Source: Opitutia bacterium | GTDB taxonomy: Bacteria; Verrucomicrobiota; Verrucomicrobiia; Opitutales; Opitutaceae | Length of the DNA stretch: 64,000 nucleotides | NCBI GenBank assembly: GCA_016217595.1 | Contig: JACRHS010000018.1 | Location: 105,096-169,095, forward strand | Reading direction: 5' to 3' | In this document: piece by piece, positions 32,801-41,713 of the stretch | How the letters are laid out: every line of letters starts with the position of its first letter | How positions within the stretch are numbered: the stretch's first letter is position 1 | Notes under the pieces: model-generated | The model's input: only the letters and a program-made list of their open reading frames with translations | Told to the model about the DNA's origin: nothing | The model's database searches: none | Made by a program: the position numbers and the translations under genes

Positions 32801-35751
32801 ACACGCTGGGAGCTGGTGGATTTTTCGCCCGCCAGAGCTAAAACACCCTGATGCTGCCCTTCAGGCAGTACGGCGAAGAGGCGCAGCGGTTCGCCCGGTT
32901 TCCAGCTGCGTGGAGCAATCAGATGGCACGTTGTGGGTGGGAATCCGAGGAGTGTGGTGTGCTGAGCAGCGGCTACAATACTGAGCGGATCAGACAGGTG
33001 GTTGCTAAACAGCGGGGGCACACGTTGCGATCCGCGCCAAAGTTGGCACTGAAAAATACCTGCGTGTGGTGGCACAAACGGAACTGTGAGCAGACCATCC
33101 GCGCCAGTTTTGAGGGAGAACTCAGCGACAGTCTGATCCACGTATTCCGCGTGCAGGCGCTTCCATGGTGAAGGCAGGTCGGCAGACGCGTTACGAGATT
33201 GTTGACGACGGGCGGCGCTCAATTCCGGACCGCTCACAATTTTCCTCTCGGGTGAGAGCCAGACCTCTTGCCAAATACGCTCAACCAGCCGGACAGTGCC
33301 TGCAAACGTGCGCGGCTTCATTTCTCCATCTCGCACGCGGGCGGTAAAGACGGTTTCTTTGCCGGGTTCTGCGAGGAATGCATGCGGCCAATCGCTCACG
33401 TCCAGCCAGGCGCCACAACGGTTGATTTTGAGCCCAGTTTTGGCGCGAACACTAATGGCACCTTCAGGAGTGGTATTGGTCTCGACCAAGAGGGTGGTGC
33501 CTTCCGGCAGATGGTTTGGTAATGTGAGTCTGACTTCGGCAGCGCCTTGATTATCCGTTCTGCGGAGCAGGGGCTTGTCCTCCAACTCTTTCTTCCATCG
33601 CTCAAACTGACGGACATTTTCTTGCTTTTCATCCTCCTCCATATCCGCTCGCAGCCTGCATTGGAAACTGACGGGAACGCCAGCTGCGGGACCGCCAGAA
33701 AGGTAGTGTGCCGAAGCGCGAAGCGAGATTTCGCCGCCGGGTCGCACAGAATCTGGCGGACTGGATAGTGTGACTGTAGCTCTGATTGCCGGTGGCACGA
33801 GGTTGTCCACCTGAAACAGGGTCGTTCTGAATTTGCGGTGGTCGGTATTGGATAGCGTGAGGTCGGCTCGACCAGGGCGGGCATTGGGCGGAATCAGCAA
33901 CTCGCCATGAGCAGTGCCAAACGCATTCAGGGAAAGCTCTGTGTCAGCCAGCATCATCTCGTCGTCGAGCTTTACGCTCATGCGCAGTTTGGTGTTTGGC
34001 ACAATCCAGCGCCCGTCGCCGCGTTCGCGCACGATGAGCTTCCACATCACGGTTTCGCCGGGGCGATAGAGCGTGCGGTCGATGAAAACATCGGCCAATA
34101 GCGAATTATCGCGGTCGTTGGTGTGCCGGTAGTCCTGGCGAAAGACAGGTTCGTCGCCGACGAGAATAAAAAGGCTTTCTCGGTAGCTTTGATCGTCGGA
34201 CGGAGCTGAGGGTAAATTGACCCGGCCTTGAGCATCGCTGATAGCTTGCCAAGTCTGGGAGGTCTTCACGCGACGAAGTATGCCTTGTACGGCCGTGTTT
34301 GTGATGGGGGCACCGCTTTCCCGACTAAAAAGAAAAAGGGTCTTGTGGCCGTTACGGGCATTCACCAGTGCAGCTTCAATGCTGGTGACGAGAAAGGTGC
34401 GTTGCACGCAGAGAGGGGCGGCTGGACCTTCGCCCACGATGCGCAAGGTGTAAGCACCGGCAGGCAGTGTGGCGTCGATCGCGACTACTTCGCTATGCCA
34501 GATGTACGGCTCTGATCCTGAGATCGTTTGGGTCCAAGTATGGATTTTTGCAGCGCCGTCCGGAGGAGGGATATCAGTGGCTTTTATTGCATCAGGCTCA
34601 TCGCGAAAACTCCGCGGCTCCGGCAGCTGTTTGGCCCAGCTTTCCAGTGTATGCCGATAAACTGAGAAGCGCATTTCCCGACACCCCATGGTGCCGTAAC
34701 TGAAACGCGCCGGTTCACCCGGAGGCACAAACTTGGGCATCTCCAGGAGGAGGCGAGGGGTGGTCCATTCGTTTTCGAGTAAATCCAGCCAGGTTAGAGT
34801 TTGCTGGGTAAGCGTGTCCGCGGGCTTATTGCGAAGCAGATAACGCCATCCTCCCAAATCGGCGAGTAACCTGAAGTAATCGGGGCGAGTGTCTGCGACG
34901 CGGTCAGGAGCCCAAGAGTGTCCATGACGCCAGAGAAATTCCTGCGCACGACCCAGTACTTCCCACCGGGTGCCTTGTGCGGTGGCCAAGGCCCGCATCC
35001 AGCGCTCGGCGCATTCAGCCAGAACTGATTTTGCTTCGTCGGACGAGCCGGGATTGTAGCGGCGCGCGTCATCTGACGGTATGGCGAAGGATGATTTTGA
35101 CTCCCGCCAGAGAGCGGCTGCCCGCAGGGCAAACCATGCTCGATCGTCCGCTTCAGGAGCTATGTGGGTCGCGTTCTCCAAATGTTTGGTGAGTTTTGCC
35201 AATGAAGCGGTGGAGATGTCGTCGATGAATTCGGTCAGCGATGCCAGAAAACCGAGATAACACTTGAGGGGTTTAGGCGCGGGCGGTTGCTCGGCGTAAT
35301 AGTCGGCGATGGCTAGCAGATCGTTCCAGCGGTCTCCGCCAAAGCGCAGGTTTCGATGCAGCTCGGCTCGGCTTTCGAGCACGGCAACCCAGAAATCGTC
35401 TCGGGTGCGACCTTGCTCGTAGGGGACGAGCAGCGGGGCGAACGCGGCTTTTAGTTTGTGTTGAAGCGCAGACCGGTCTTCCGCTCGCCAGGTGGCGTCG
35501 GCGAGGCGGAGCTGGCACCAGCGTTGAGCTTCGGCGTCGGGTGCGAGCGGGAGCGCGGCGGCGTAGGCGTCGCGGGCCAGGGCCCAGGATTTTTCCGCGG
35601 CGTGGCGTTGGGCGGCGGCGAAAAGCACGGCATAATCTTGCGCAGGGGCAACGCCGGCAGTCGGAGCGGGGGCAGAGACTGTGGTCTCGGCGGCCGGGAG
35701 GGGCGACAGGGCGAGGCCGAGAGAGAGCAGAGCGAGGCAGAGAAGACGCAT
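29869..35751 (-). CDS. Bacterial alpha-2-macroglobulin with thioester
   Basis: A 1960-residue exported protein (signal about 1-19, 'MRLLCLALLSLGLALSPLPA'). The thioester motif is in 'YPYGCVEQTMSRFLPA', Cys 1428. The family traps proteases that reach the periplasm. Two things are odd. Residues about 97-1160 (DNA about 32270-35460) have much lower GC than the ends, suggesting a replaced central block. Residues 1282-1298 ('DMGETPMPRGTGVSPVG') are encoded by a palindromic repeat that inserted in frame. The usual partner PBP1C is not next to it. The start is the ATG at 35751. Confidence 0.9.
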   Translation of the reverse strand: MRLLCLALLSLGLALSPLPAAETTVSAPAPTAGVAPAQDYAVLFAAAQRHAAEKSWALARDAYAAALPLAPDAEAQRWCQLRLADATWRAEDRSALQHKLKAAFAPLLVPYEQGRTRDDFWVAVLESRAELHRNLRFGGDRWNDLLAIADYYAEQPPAPKPLKCYLGFLASLTEFIDDISTASLAKLTKHLENATHIAPEADDRAWFALRAAALWRESKSSFAIPSDDARRYNPGSSDEAKSVLAECAERWMRALATAQGTRWEVLGRAQEFLWRHGHSWAPDRVADTRPDYFRLLADLGGWRYLLRNKPADTLTQQTLTWLDLLENEWTTPRLLLEMPKFVPPGEPARFSYGTMGCREMRFSVYRHTLESWAKQLPEPRSFRDEPDAIKATDIPPPDGAAKIHTWTQTISGSEPYIWHSEVVAIDATLPAGAYTLRIVGEGPAAPLCVQRTFLVTSIEAALVNARNGHKTLFLFSRESGAPITNTAVQGILRRVKTSQTWQAISDAQGRVNLPSAPSDDQSYRESLFILVGDEPVFRQDYRHTNDRDNSLLADVFIDRTLYRPGETVMWKLIVRERGDGRWIVPNTKLRMSVKLDDEMMLADTELSLNAFGTAHGELLIPPNARPGRADLTLSNTDHRKFRTTLFQVDNLVPPAIRATVTLSSPPDSVRPGGEISLRASAHYLSGGPAAGVPVSFQCRLRADMEEDEKQENVRQFERWKKELEDKPLLRRTDNQGAAEVRLTLPNHLPEGTTLLVETNTTPEGAISVRAKTGLKINRCGAWLDVSDWPHAFLAEPGKETVFTARVRDGEMKPRTFAGTVRLVERIWQEVWLSPERKIVSGPELSAARRQQSRNASADLPSPWKRLHAEYVDQTVAEFSLKTGADGLLTVPFVPPHAGIFQCQLWRGSQRVPPLFSNHLSDPLSIVAAAQHTTLLGFPPTTCHLIAPRSWKPGEPLRLFAVLPEGQHQGVLALAGEKSTSSQRVDLRARSGLIDIATPPHFSHQGSADLSPLQHIYRNYSAEAKFSVVYDNEPISISIQPEHDTLRPGTETNITLRTANNRQQSVQAELAISVSDEAIHQLLASRPITYKFPPKPDAIQPVFLRTDETVYTNIEAPSIGQELKLGPITDPRPCAGTTIPRYLGSGLTNVFGLRDSFGQDTKRSPITLRTHFASTAFWAPEVKTDAKGEARVTFKYPDNLTQWRVEAYAVGADGNSFGRVHAFTRTSLPFQARLQAPRFLIAGDTAWPSALLVNRTDAALTATAELKTAGAAQLSSNQAPASDMGETPMPRGTGVSPVGSASSGQPSQPDPSVSSPRPQTLAVAAQNEARALWCVRAAQPGAAEFTLTARAGTESDGMALTLPVHEDGIQQQTAASGRLARAAARHTLTLALPAKLARDRTTATVQLSPGHLATVLDALPYLVDYPYGCVEQTMSRFLPAVVARQTLVQLGCSAEAVERRILGRETSVDAARRARTAGLGRLDDVIALSLSRLAEASSYRGFGWWPGADNTDPWMTAYVAWGLTLAQESGVAAPKELVSQTQRALFDLFDHSRPDDDRLAWALAASVRIRDAKADAAKAQQAAFAQVYAARERLSPAGRACLALAARVLGTAEQRAVLLRNLENGAQRVRADDLGNTVHWGATGSYWRAMDGAVESTALTLLALLELAPEHPLAEPAAAWLALNRRSAHWASTRDTAFAALALTRYAALRGETQPDAEVEVSINGRTAGRVRLTKDSLLAASPVLTLDPAALQPGANRIELRRVAGDTPVYAVALSSAWAESATVQPAGHLAAVARDFVRQKAQPTLAGTLRIVPEPLAADGAANAGEQVTAKVTLTVPNELEYVMVAVPKPAGCEPLNPLSGWDARLLRVEPAAAASKASEQQEADEDRGRAIYREERDDRSVFFLDRVPAGTWEIRFGMRATTPGEFRALPVEAEAMYVPEVRANSDARRLRIAPRQAE
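31861..31906. repeat. Palindromic interspersed repeat, family C, inside the A2M coding region
   Basis: 46 bases: a 23-base arm starting CACGGGCGAGACGCCCG and its inverted copy with two mismatches; each arm is itself a hairpin (GGGCG-AGA-CGCCC). It lies in frame in the A2M gene. Peptides translated from this kind of repeat ('GETPMPR', 'GRDAHAT') are familiar in Verrucomicrobia and Planctomycetes proteomes. Confidence 0.75.
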
Positions 35752-36027
35752 GGGAAAAGTGAGTGGCGAGGAGCTGGCGATCATCGCGTTGCGCACGAAG
35801 CGCGGCTGGCCGGGCCATCCACGCAGGCGTGACACGCGTATGCAAGCAAGACGGCGCAGCGGCGGTTTTCTTAGCGGGTGCGATGCGTCTTGGCTTGGGT
35901 GGTGAGGGTGAAATCGACGAAAGCTAGACGGCTCCGGCGTTTTTCTAGCCACCCTTGGCGGCGAGGGCCGCGATTATCGGTTGCCATTGCGGCGGGGGCT
36001 CATTGCTTTCGCTGCCACTCTCGCATC

Positions 36028-37374
36028 ATGAAGATCACTGGCCTAGCCGTTGTCCCCCCGCCGTCCGCGGCCGATCTGCCGAAGGTCACGCCGGAATTGC
36101 TGGCGTCGGTGCTCGCCCGCTATTCGCGCAGCAACGACGGCCTCGCCGCCATCCTCACCAAGGTCGACCTCGCGCAACCCGACGAGTCCATCGACCGCAT
36201 CCTGAAGTTCGTCGACTACGGGCACGCGTCCATCGGCGGGCTCACCGGCGGGCTGGCCATCGCCATCGACGGGGTGTCGATGTGGCTGGCGTATAAAATT
36301 TTCGAGCTCGCCCAGATGGCCGACGGGCAGGAGTCGAGCACGCGTTACATCGCGATGGACGCCGCCGCGCTGCCGTTGCCCGGAGAACTGGGCATTCCCG
36401 ACGATCTCGCGTCGCGGTGGGTCGAGGTGATGGCGCGCGCCTACGCCGCCTACCACGGCGAGTACGCGCGGCTCGATGCGCTGGCCCAGGCCGAGCCGGG
36501 CCGCATTCGCCTGCCGAAGGACGCCCGGCCGCCGGTCGTGGTGCGGTTGCGCAAGAATTTCGCGCTGGATCGCGCGCGGTATTTCGTGCCGCTGGCCACG
36601 CGCACCAACCTCGCCCTTGTGCAGACGGCGCGGATGTGGGCGCAACTGGTCCGGCAACTCGATTCGTTGCCCAACCCCGAGGCGCGCACGGCGGCCCGGT
36701 TGTTGCGCGAAGTGCTGATGAAGCAGGCCCCGCGGCTCATGCGTCACAGCGTGGCGGAGGCGTCGTGCGCGGAGCAGGCGCGGCAGGAGCTCGCGACATC
36801 GTTGCGGCTCGGATTGGAACGCCTCTCGACTGCGGCGCTGGCCGACGAGACATGGGTCAATGTCGACCGCGCCACGCCGCCGTGGCTGCCCGAGACGCAG
36901 TCGCTGCCCGAGGCGTTGCGCCATCGCACCAACCGCTACGGTCAATGCGGCACCGCGGCGCGGCGGATGCGCGTGACGTTTGCCTGGAACAATCTTGCGC
37001 TGGCCGAGCTGCGCGACCTCAACCGGCACCGCACCGGCCATCGTTACACGCCGTTGATTCAGGCTGGCTTTTACCTGCCGCCGGAGATCGACCGGGCGGC
37101 GCATGCGCCGTTGCTGGCCGAGCAGGCGGAGCTCACGCGAGAGTTGTTGCGCCGCGGCTCGCCGGCCTACGTGTACTCGTTGCTGCTCGGGGCGCAGACG
37201 CCGTTCGAGCACAGCACGCACGCCGACAAGTTCATCTACGAGGCCGAGCTGCGCACCGGCATGGGCGCGCATTACCGCTACGCCGAACACCTGAGCGCGG
37301 CCCTGCATGCGTTTTTCCAACAGGTGCCCGAGGCCAAAGCGTGGGTCGTTGAAGGCACCGCCGAGCCCGAATAA
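36028..37374 (+). CDS. Two-domain flavin-dependent thymidylate synthase (ThyX-like)
   Basis: A 448-residue protein with two ThyX-like halves. The first half has 'YGHASIGGLTGGLAIAIDGVSMWLAYKIFE', then 'QESSTRYI', like ThyX 'FGHxSxxEH...' and 'ExSxRY', but lacks the RHR signature. The second half has 'LRDLNRHRTGHRYTPL' with RHR at 333-335 and 'GAQTPFEHSTHADKFIY'. Duplicated ThyX proteins occur in Chlamydiae. It would make dTMP from dUMP using methylene-tetrahydrofolate, FAD and NADPH. It is divergent from the A2M gene. Confidence 0.85.
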   Translation: MKITGLAVVPPPSAADLPKVTPELLASVLARYSRSNDGLAAILTKVDLAQPDESIDRILKFVDYGHASIGGLTGGLAIAIDGVSMWLAYKIFELAQMADGQESSTRYIAMDAAALPLPGELGIPDDLASRWVEVMARAYAAYHGEYARLDALAQAEPGRIRLPKDARPPVVVRLRKNFALDRARYFVPLATRTNLALVQTARMWAQLVRQLDSLPNPEARTAARLLREVLMKQAPRLMRHSVAEASCAEQARQELATSLRLGLERLSTAALADETWVNVDRATPPWLPETQSLPEALRHRTNRYGQCGTAARRMRVTFAWNNLALAELRDLNRHRTGHRYTPLIQAGFYLPPEIDRAAHAPLLAEQAELTRELLRRGSPAYVYSLLLGAQTPFEHSTHADKFIYEAELRTGMGAHYRYAEHLSAALHAFFQQVPEAKAWVVEGTAEPE

Positions 37375-37496
37375 ACGCGGCGGGGCCAGTCGCACGGTGG
37401 AGATCGCGGGCAACATGGCCGCATGGACCGCGCGCGGGCTCGGACATTTGGATTGCCGCAATTCATTTGCGGGGCAACGAATCTAGCCCGCCGGTT

Positions 37497-38036
37497 ATGA
37501 AATCACTCCGCTCCACCGTCCTTTTGGGCCTGCTCCTGACCGGCCTGCTTGGCGCCCAAACGACGGCTCCGGTGGATGCGGCGAAACGCAACGACGATTT
37601 CTCGCCGTCCGACACCAAGCAGAGCCCGGAAGTTAAAACTCCCGCCGCCCAGAAGCGCACCGAGAAGAAGGCGCCGGCCACGGCGACTGTCGCCAAACCC
37701 ACCGCGCCCCAGGCCGACCGCCGCGCGCCGGTCGCCACCACGGCGAAACCGCAGACTGTGCAGGCGCCCTCGACCCGCGCGCTCACGTTTCCCTTCCGCA
37801 CGCAGTCGCCCAGCAGTCTGACCGACGGCGCGACGGTGTTGCGCCCGCAGGATTCGCCCGTGCGCTCGAAGCAGGGCACCAAATTTCAGGCTGCGATCAA
37901 CGACGCCCGCACCGCCAGCGACCAGCGGGCGAAAGATTACCAGAAGGACGCGAAGCTCGAAAAAGTGAACGAGTTCGTGCCCACCGCCAACGCGCCCGCC
38001 GGCACGGTCCGCGCCGGTAGCGAGGAGAAAAACTAG
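37497..38036 (+). CDS. Exported low-complexity protein, unknown
   Basis: A 179-residue protein with a Sec signal (about 1-20, 'LLLTGLLGAQ'), then an Ala/Thr/Pro/Lys-rich stretch and a C-terminal part ending 'AGSEEKN'. No domain is recognised. The ATG at 37497 gives the signal. The nuclease-fold gene follows after 13 bases. Confidence 0.65.
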   Translation: MKSLRSTVLLGLLLTGLLGAQTTAPVDAAKRNDDFSPSDTKQSPEVKTPAAQKRTEKKAPATATVAKPTAPQADRRAPVATTAKPQTVQAPSTRALTFPFRTQSPSSLTDGATVLRPQDSPVRSKQGTKFQAAINDARTASDQRAKDYQKDAKLEKVNEFVPTANAPAGTVRAGSEEKN

Positions 38037-38049
38037 CCGCCGCCTCGCC

Positions 38050-38820
38050 ATGTCCCGATTCCGCGTCGTCCAGTTCAACATGCAGTTTGGCCAGCGGTGG
38101 GACGATGCCGATCCGGATGGCGCGCCGGTCGATCTCGACGGCACGATTGCCGAGATCCGGCGACACGAAGGCGACATCGTGCTGTTGCAGGAAGTGGAGC
38201 AGGCGCAGCCCGGCGGGGTGCAGCCGGAAACGCCGCCCAACTACGCGCGCCTGCGCCGCGAGCTGCCGGCCTACGACGGATTTTTCGCCTTCCCCAAACC
38301 CGATCCGCGCGAGCTGCCCTTCGGCATCGGGCTGGCGGTGCTCTCCCGCACGCCGCTGACCGCGCCCACGCGCCGCGATCTGCCGTCGCCACCGATCCCG
38401 TTCGACTTTTTTGGCGTCGAAAAAACGCCGACCGACCGGCTGCTCATCGGGGTGCAGACGCAGGTGGCGGGCCGCGCGCTTCAGCTTTTCAACACGCATC
38501 CGCTGGCGTTTTTCATGCTCAAGTCATCGAGCCAGGATCACGGCGTCCAGCGGGCGATCATCGCGGAGATGTTGCGCCAGTCGAAGCTGCCCACGGTGAT
38601 CGGCGGTGATTTTAACGTGAGCCGGCACGAGTCGCTCGTAGCGCAATTCAGCCAGATCGGCTACGCGACCGTGCAACAAAGTGCGGTGACCTGGCGCCGG
38701 CGTCCGTACGTGCTCGACCACCTGTTTTATAACGAACACTTGCGCTGCGTGGCCTATCAAGTCCACCCGACCCCCGCCTCCGACCACCACGTGCTCGTGG
38801 CGGATTTCGAGTTTCGGTGA
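38050..38820 (+). CDS. Endonuclease/exonuclease/phosphatase-family protein
   Basis: A 256-residue EEP-fold protein. 'VVQFNMQFG', the metal-binding Glu in 'DIVLLQEVEQ', 'VIGGDFNVSRHES' (GDFN) and the catalytic 'TPASDHHVLVADFE' (SDH) are all in order. Members act on nucleic acids, phospholipids or phosphoinositides. No signal peptide is seen, so it is probably cytoplasmic; the substrate is unknown. Confidence 0.9.
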   Translation: MSRFRVVQFNMQFGQRWDDADPDGAPVDLDGTIAEIRRHEGDIVLLQEVEQAQPGGVQPETPPNYARLRRELPAYDGFFAFPKPDPRELPFGIGLAVLSRTPLTAPTRRDLPSPPIPFDFFGVEKTPTDRLLIGVQTQVAGRALQLFNTHPLAFFMLKSSSQDHGVQRAIIAEMLRQSKLPTVIGGDFNVSRHESLVAQFSQIGYATVQQSAVTWRRRPYVLDHLFYNEHLRCVAYQVHPTPASDHHVLVADFEFR

Positions 38821-38883
38821 GCGGGGAATGCGCCAGCGCAGCTCTAAGGTGAGCTTTTTATAGAGTTATGGAGTGACGGCAGA

Positions 38884-39114
38884 TCACTGGAGTCCGTGAC
38901 GGAACAATTTCTTCGCTCGTTCTTCGATTGGTTCACGAAACCACCGGTAGAGAATGACACCAGCGAGATTGCTGACGATTACGAGAACAGTCCACGGAAG
39001 ACCAGTCGGCGATACGATACCGACATCTCGCTGGATATGAATCAATGTGCTGATCATCGCCCAAAGAGCCAATCCGATGAATGCCATGCCGAGAATTAGG
39101 CCGAGAATATCCAT
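38884..39114 (-). CDS. Small membrane protein (PLDc_N-like)
   Basis: A 76-residue protein with two membrane helices (about 4-26 and 41-58). 'LPWTVLVIVSNLAGVILYRWF' resembles the phospholipase D nuclease N-terminal domain, found alone in many small membrane proteins. Its base composition is lower in GC than its neighbours', suggesting recent arrival. Confidence 0.7.
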   Translation of the reverse strand: MDILGLILGMAFIGLALWAMISTLIHIQRDVGIVSPTGLPWTVLVIVSNLAGVILYRWFREPIEERAKKLFRHGLQ

Positions 39115-39232
39115 GAGATAGGAGCGATTGACACCACAGGCTTCATGACTGGCACGGATGCTATAGACGGCTCCGAAACCGCACTTCCCATCCGTGCTAT
39201 CAGTGTAATCCGTGGTGAGCTCTCGCGTTTTC

Positions 39233-40153
39233 CTACAAACTCACTTCGACGACGAAGTTTTGAGTCTGGCCGGGGGCGACCCATTGCGCGGATTTGTTCT
39301 CGATGGCGTTGGGCACGCCCATCCACGGCTCCACACAGTAAAACGGGGAGGTGGGTTCGAATGTCCACGTCACAAAGATCGCTTCGGCCGGCGGCACTTT
39401 GGCCGTGCCTAACTTGACCGTGACATCGCCCGGGCGGCCTTTTTCGCCGAACACCACCGCGTTGCTCTTGAGGCCGGCGTGCAATGTGTCGATCAGCTCC
39501 GCGTTGCCGAGCGATTCCTCCAATTGGAATTTCGGCCCGGGAATGAGCTGACCGGTGCCGGTCATGTCCTGGCGCAGGCTGCGGGCGGCGGGGATGCGGA
39601 TGAGGTATTGATCGCGCGTCGCGCCTTCGCTCCACGGCACGGTGAAATAGAAATGATGGCCGGCGCACCACGGGATGGGCTGGGTGTCGAGGTTGCGCAG
39701 CGTGAACTCGCATTTCAGGCCGAGCGGCTCGAATCGGTACGTCACCTCGAACTCATAATCGTAGGGATAACTGGCGCGGGCCTCGGCGTCGGGCACGAGT
39801 TGCGCAGCAAATCCGCGGGCGTCGAGCCGCGTGACCTTGAACTCGCCCTGTCGGGCGATGCCGTGGATCGGGAGCGGGCGGCGCACGCCGTCGGGGGCGC
39901 GCCATTGATGAATCGTGCCCTGGTCGAAGGTGCGTCCGCAGAAGGGAAACAGGATGGGGTTGCCGCCTTTGACCTTCGCAATCTCGTCGAGGCTCTTGAG
40001 CTCGGGCCAGTAGATGACGTCGCGCACCGAGCCGTCGCCGAGCGTCACGTGCCAGTTCATCAGCCGCGCGCCTTTCTCCGGGTAAGCGAGGAAAGTCGAT
40101 TGGCCGACCGTCCAGCGGGTGAGCGTCTGTCCGAGGTAAGAGATCTTCTCCAT
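39233..40153 (-). CDS. Aldose 1-epimerase family protein
   Basis: A 306-residue galactose-mutarotase-like beta sandwich. 'GGNPILFPFCGRTFD' supplies the usual N/R binding positions, 'LPIHGIARQGEF' the catalytic His, and 'EPWMGVPNAIENKSA' a conserved block resembling the family's catalytic-Glu region. It probably interconverts sugar anomers. The start is the ATG at 40153. It is divergent from the NfeD gene, with about 100 bases between. Confidence 0.9.
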   Translation of the reverse strand: MEKISYLGQTLTRWTVGQSTFLAYPEKGARLMNWHVTLGDGSVRDVIYWPELKSLDEIAKVKGGNPILFPFCGRTFDQGTIHQWRAPDGVRRPLPIHGIARQGEFKVTRLDARGFAAQLVPDAEARASYPYDYEFEVTYRFEPLGLKCEFTLRNLDTQPIPWCAGHHFYFTVPWSEGATRDQYLIRIPAARSLRQDMTGTGQLIPGPKFQLEESLGNAELIDTLHAGLKSNAVVFGEKGRPGDVTVKLGTAKVPPAEAIFVTWTFEPTSPFYCVEPWMGVPNAIENKSAQWVAPGQTQNFVVEVSL

Positions 40154-40255
40154 GGCAGCGAAAAAGCACGGGGCGCGGGGACAGGCAAGCCGGGTTTGGA
40201 AAGACCGTGTTGATTTCCAACCGCGCCACGCTTGCATCGCCGCGGCCGCTCTTGC

Positions 40256-41713
40256 ATGTTGCAGACCGACATGCCCGGCCGAATCTTCCAGTTATTGTGG
40301 TGGGGTCTGACGCTCGCGTTGAGCACAGTGGCGTTGCGCGCGGAGAACGCGTCGCTGGCGCCCGTGCCCGTGGCCAGCCCGAAAAAAATCGTCAACGTCG
40401 TCGTCATTCCGATGCGCGATCAGATCGGCAGCCCGGTGCTGTACATTCTGCGGCGCGGCTTGAAGGAGGCCATCGACCGCAAGGCCGACGCCGTGGTGCT
40501 CGATATGAAGACGCCGGGCGGCGCGCTCGACACCACATTCGAGATCATGGAGGCGCTGGCCAAGTTTCCCGGGAAAACGATCACGTACGTGAACACGGAG
40601 GCGATGTCGGCGGGGGCGTTCATCTCGGCGACGACCGAGGAGATCTGGTTCGCGCCCGGCGGGATCATCGGCGCCGCCGCACCGGTGCAATCGGGCGGAC
40701 AGGAGATCGACGCCACGATGAAGCAAAAGCTGATCAGCTACCTGACGGCCCGGGTGCGCGCGGTCTCGGAGGGCAAGGGTTACCGCGGTCAGGTCGTCTC
40801 GGCGATGATCGACGCCGACGAGGAATTTCGCATCGGCAAGAAGTTGATCAAGGGCAAGGGCAAGCTCCTCTCGTTGACCGCGACCGAGGCGATGGCGACC
40901 TACGGCACGCCGCCGCAAGCATTGCTCGGCGCCGGCATTGCCAAGACCGTGGACGAACTTTTGGCCAAGAAATATGGCGAAGGCGGTTACGTGGTGAAGA
41001 AACTGGAGGTCACGTGGTCGGAGCAGGTGGCCGTGTGGCTCAACGCCATCTCGCCGATCCTGCTCGGGCTGGGCCTGCTCGCGCTCTTCATCGAGTTCAA
41101 GACGCCCGGCTTCGGCTTCTTCGGCATCGCCGGCATCGCGCTGCTCGCGCTGGTGTTTCTCAGCAGCTACGTGGCGGGTCTCTCGGGACACGAGCCGGTG
41201 CTGGTGTTCGCGCTCGGCGGGTTGCTCGTGATGGTGGAACTTTTCTTTTTCCCGGGCGTGGTCGTGGTGGCCCTGACCGGTCTCGCACTCATGATGGGCG
41301 CGCTGGTTTATGCGATGGCCGACGTCTGGCCCAACGAGCCGCTGACGTTTTCGGGCGAACTGTTCGTGCAACCGCTGATCAGTCTCGGGCTCGGTCTGGT
41401 GACGGCGGTGGGGCTGGGGCTGTTGGTGGCGCGGCTGTTGCCCAAGGGTTGGTTTTTCTCGCGACTCACCGTGGCGGAGACCGCGACTGCGGCGGCGCAA
41501 GTGGCCGGCGGCGCGCCCGAGGCGGCGGCGGAGCTGGCCTCCTTGGTGGGAGCGCGCGGCGTGGCGGCGACGGGGCTGTTTCCCAGCGGCCAGGTGGAAA
41601 TCGCCGGACGGCGCTACGAGGCGCGCGTGGCGGTCGGCACCGTGCCGGCGGGCGCGACCATCGTGGTGGTGGGGGTGTCGGATTTCGGACTGATCGTGGA
41701 GGCCGTCGCATGA
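40256..41713 (+). CDS. NfeD family membrane-bound ClpP-type protease
   Basis: About 485 residues: a signal or first membrane helix, a ClpP-like serine-protease domain (about 40-235) with the nucleophile in 'AMSAGAFISATTEE' and 'PGGALDTTFEIMEALAKF', then several membrane helices and a C-terminal OB-fold NfeD domain ('[14 protein letters not shown]'). This long NfeD form cleaves membrane-associated substrates and pairs with stomatin/flotillin proteins. The start is uncertain: ATG at 40256 or 40271. Its stop overlaps the next NfeD gene (ATGA). Confidence 0.9.
   Translation: MLQTDMPGRIFQLLWWGLTLALSTVALRAENASLAPVPVASPKKIVNVVVIPMRDQIGSPVLYILRRGLKEAIDRKADAVVLDMKTPGGALDTTFEIMEALAKFPGKTITYVNTEAMSAGAFISATTEEIWFAPGGIIGAAAPVQSGGQEIDATMKQKLISYLTARVRAVSEGKGYRGQVVSAMIDADEEFRIGKKLIKGKGKLLSLTATEAMATYGTPPQALLGAGIAKTVDELLAKKYGEGGYVVKKLEVTWSEQVAVWLNAISPILLGLGLLALFIEFKTPGFGFFGIAGIALLALVFLSSYVAGLSGHEPVLVFALGGLLVMVELFFFPGVVVVALTGLALMMGALVYAMADVWPNEPLTFSGELFVQPLISLGLGLVTAVGLGLLVARLLPKGWFFSRLTVAETATAAAQVAGGAPEAAAELASLVGARGVAATGLFPSGQVEIAGRRYEARVAVGTVPAGATIVVVGVSDFGLIVEAVA

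Noticed and set aside
35752..35952. N-terminal extension of the A2M frame
   Set aside because: Removes the signal peptide from the N-terminus. The Arg/Pro/His-rich extension is unlike coding sequence here.
39340..39370. GGTTCGAAT, reminiscent of a tRNA T-loop
   Set aside because: It lies inside the aldose epimerase gene and no cloverleaf can be drawn around it.
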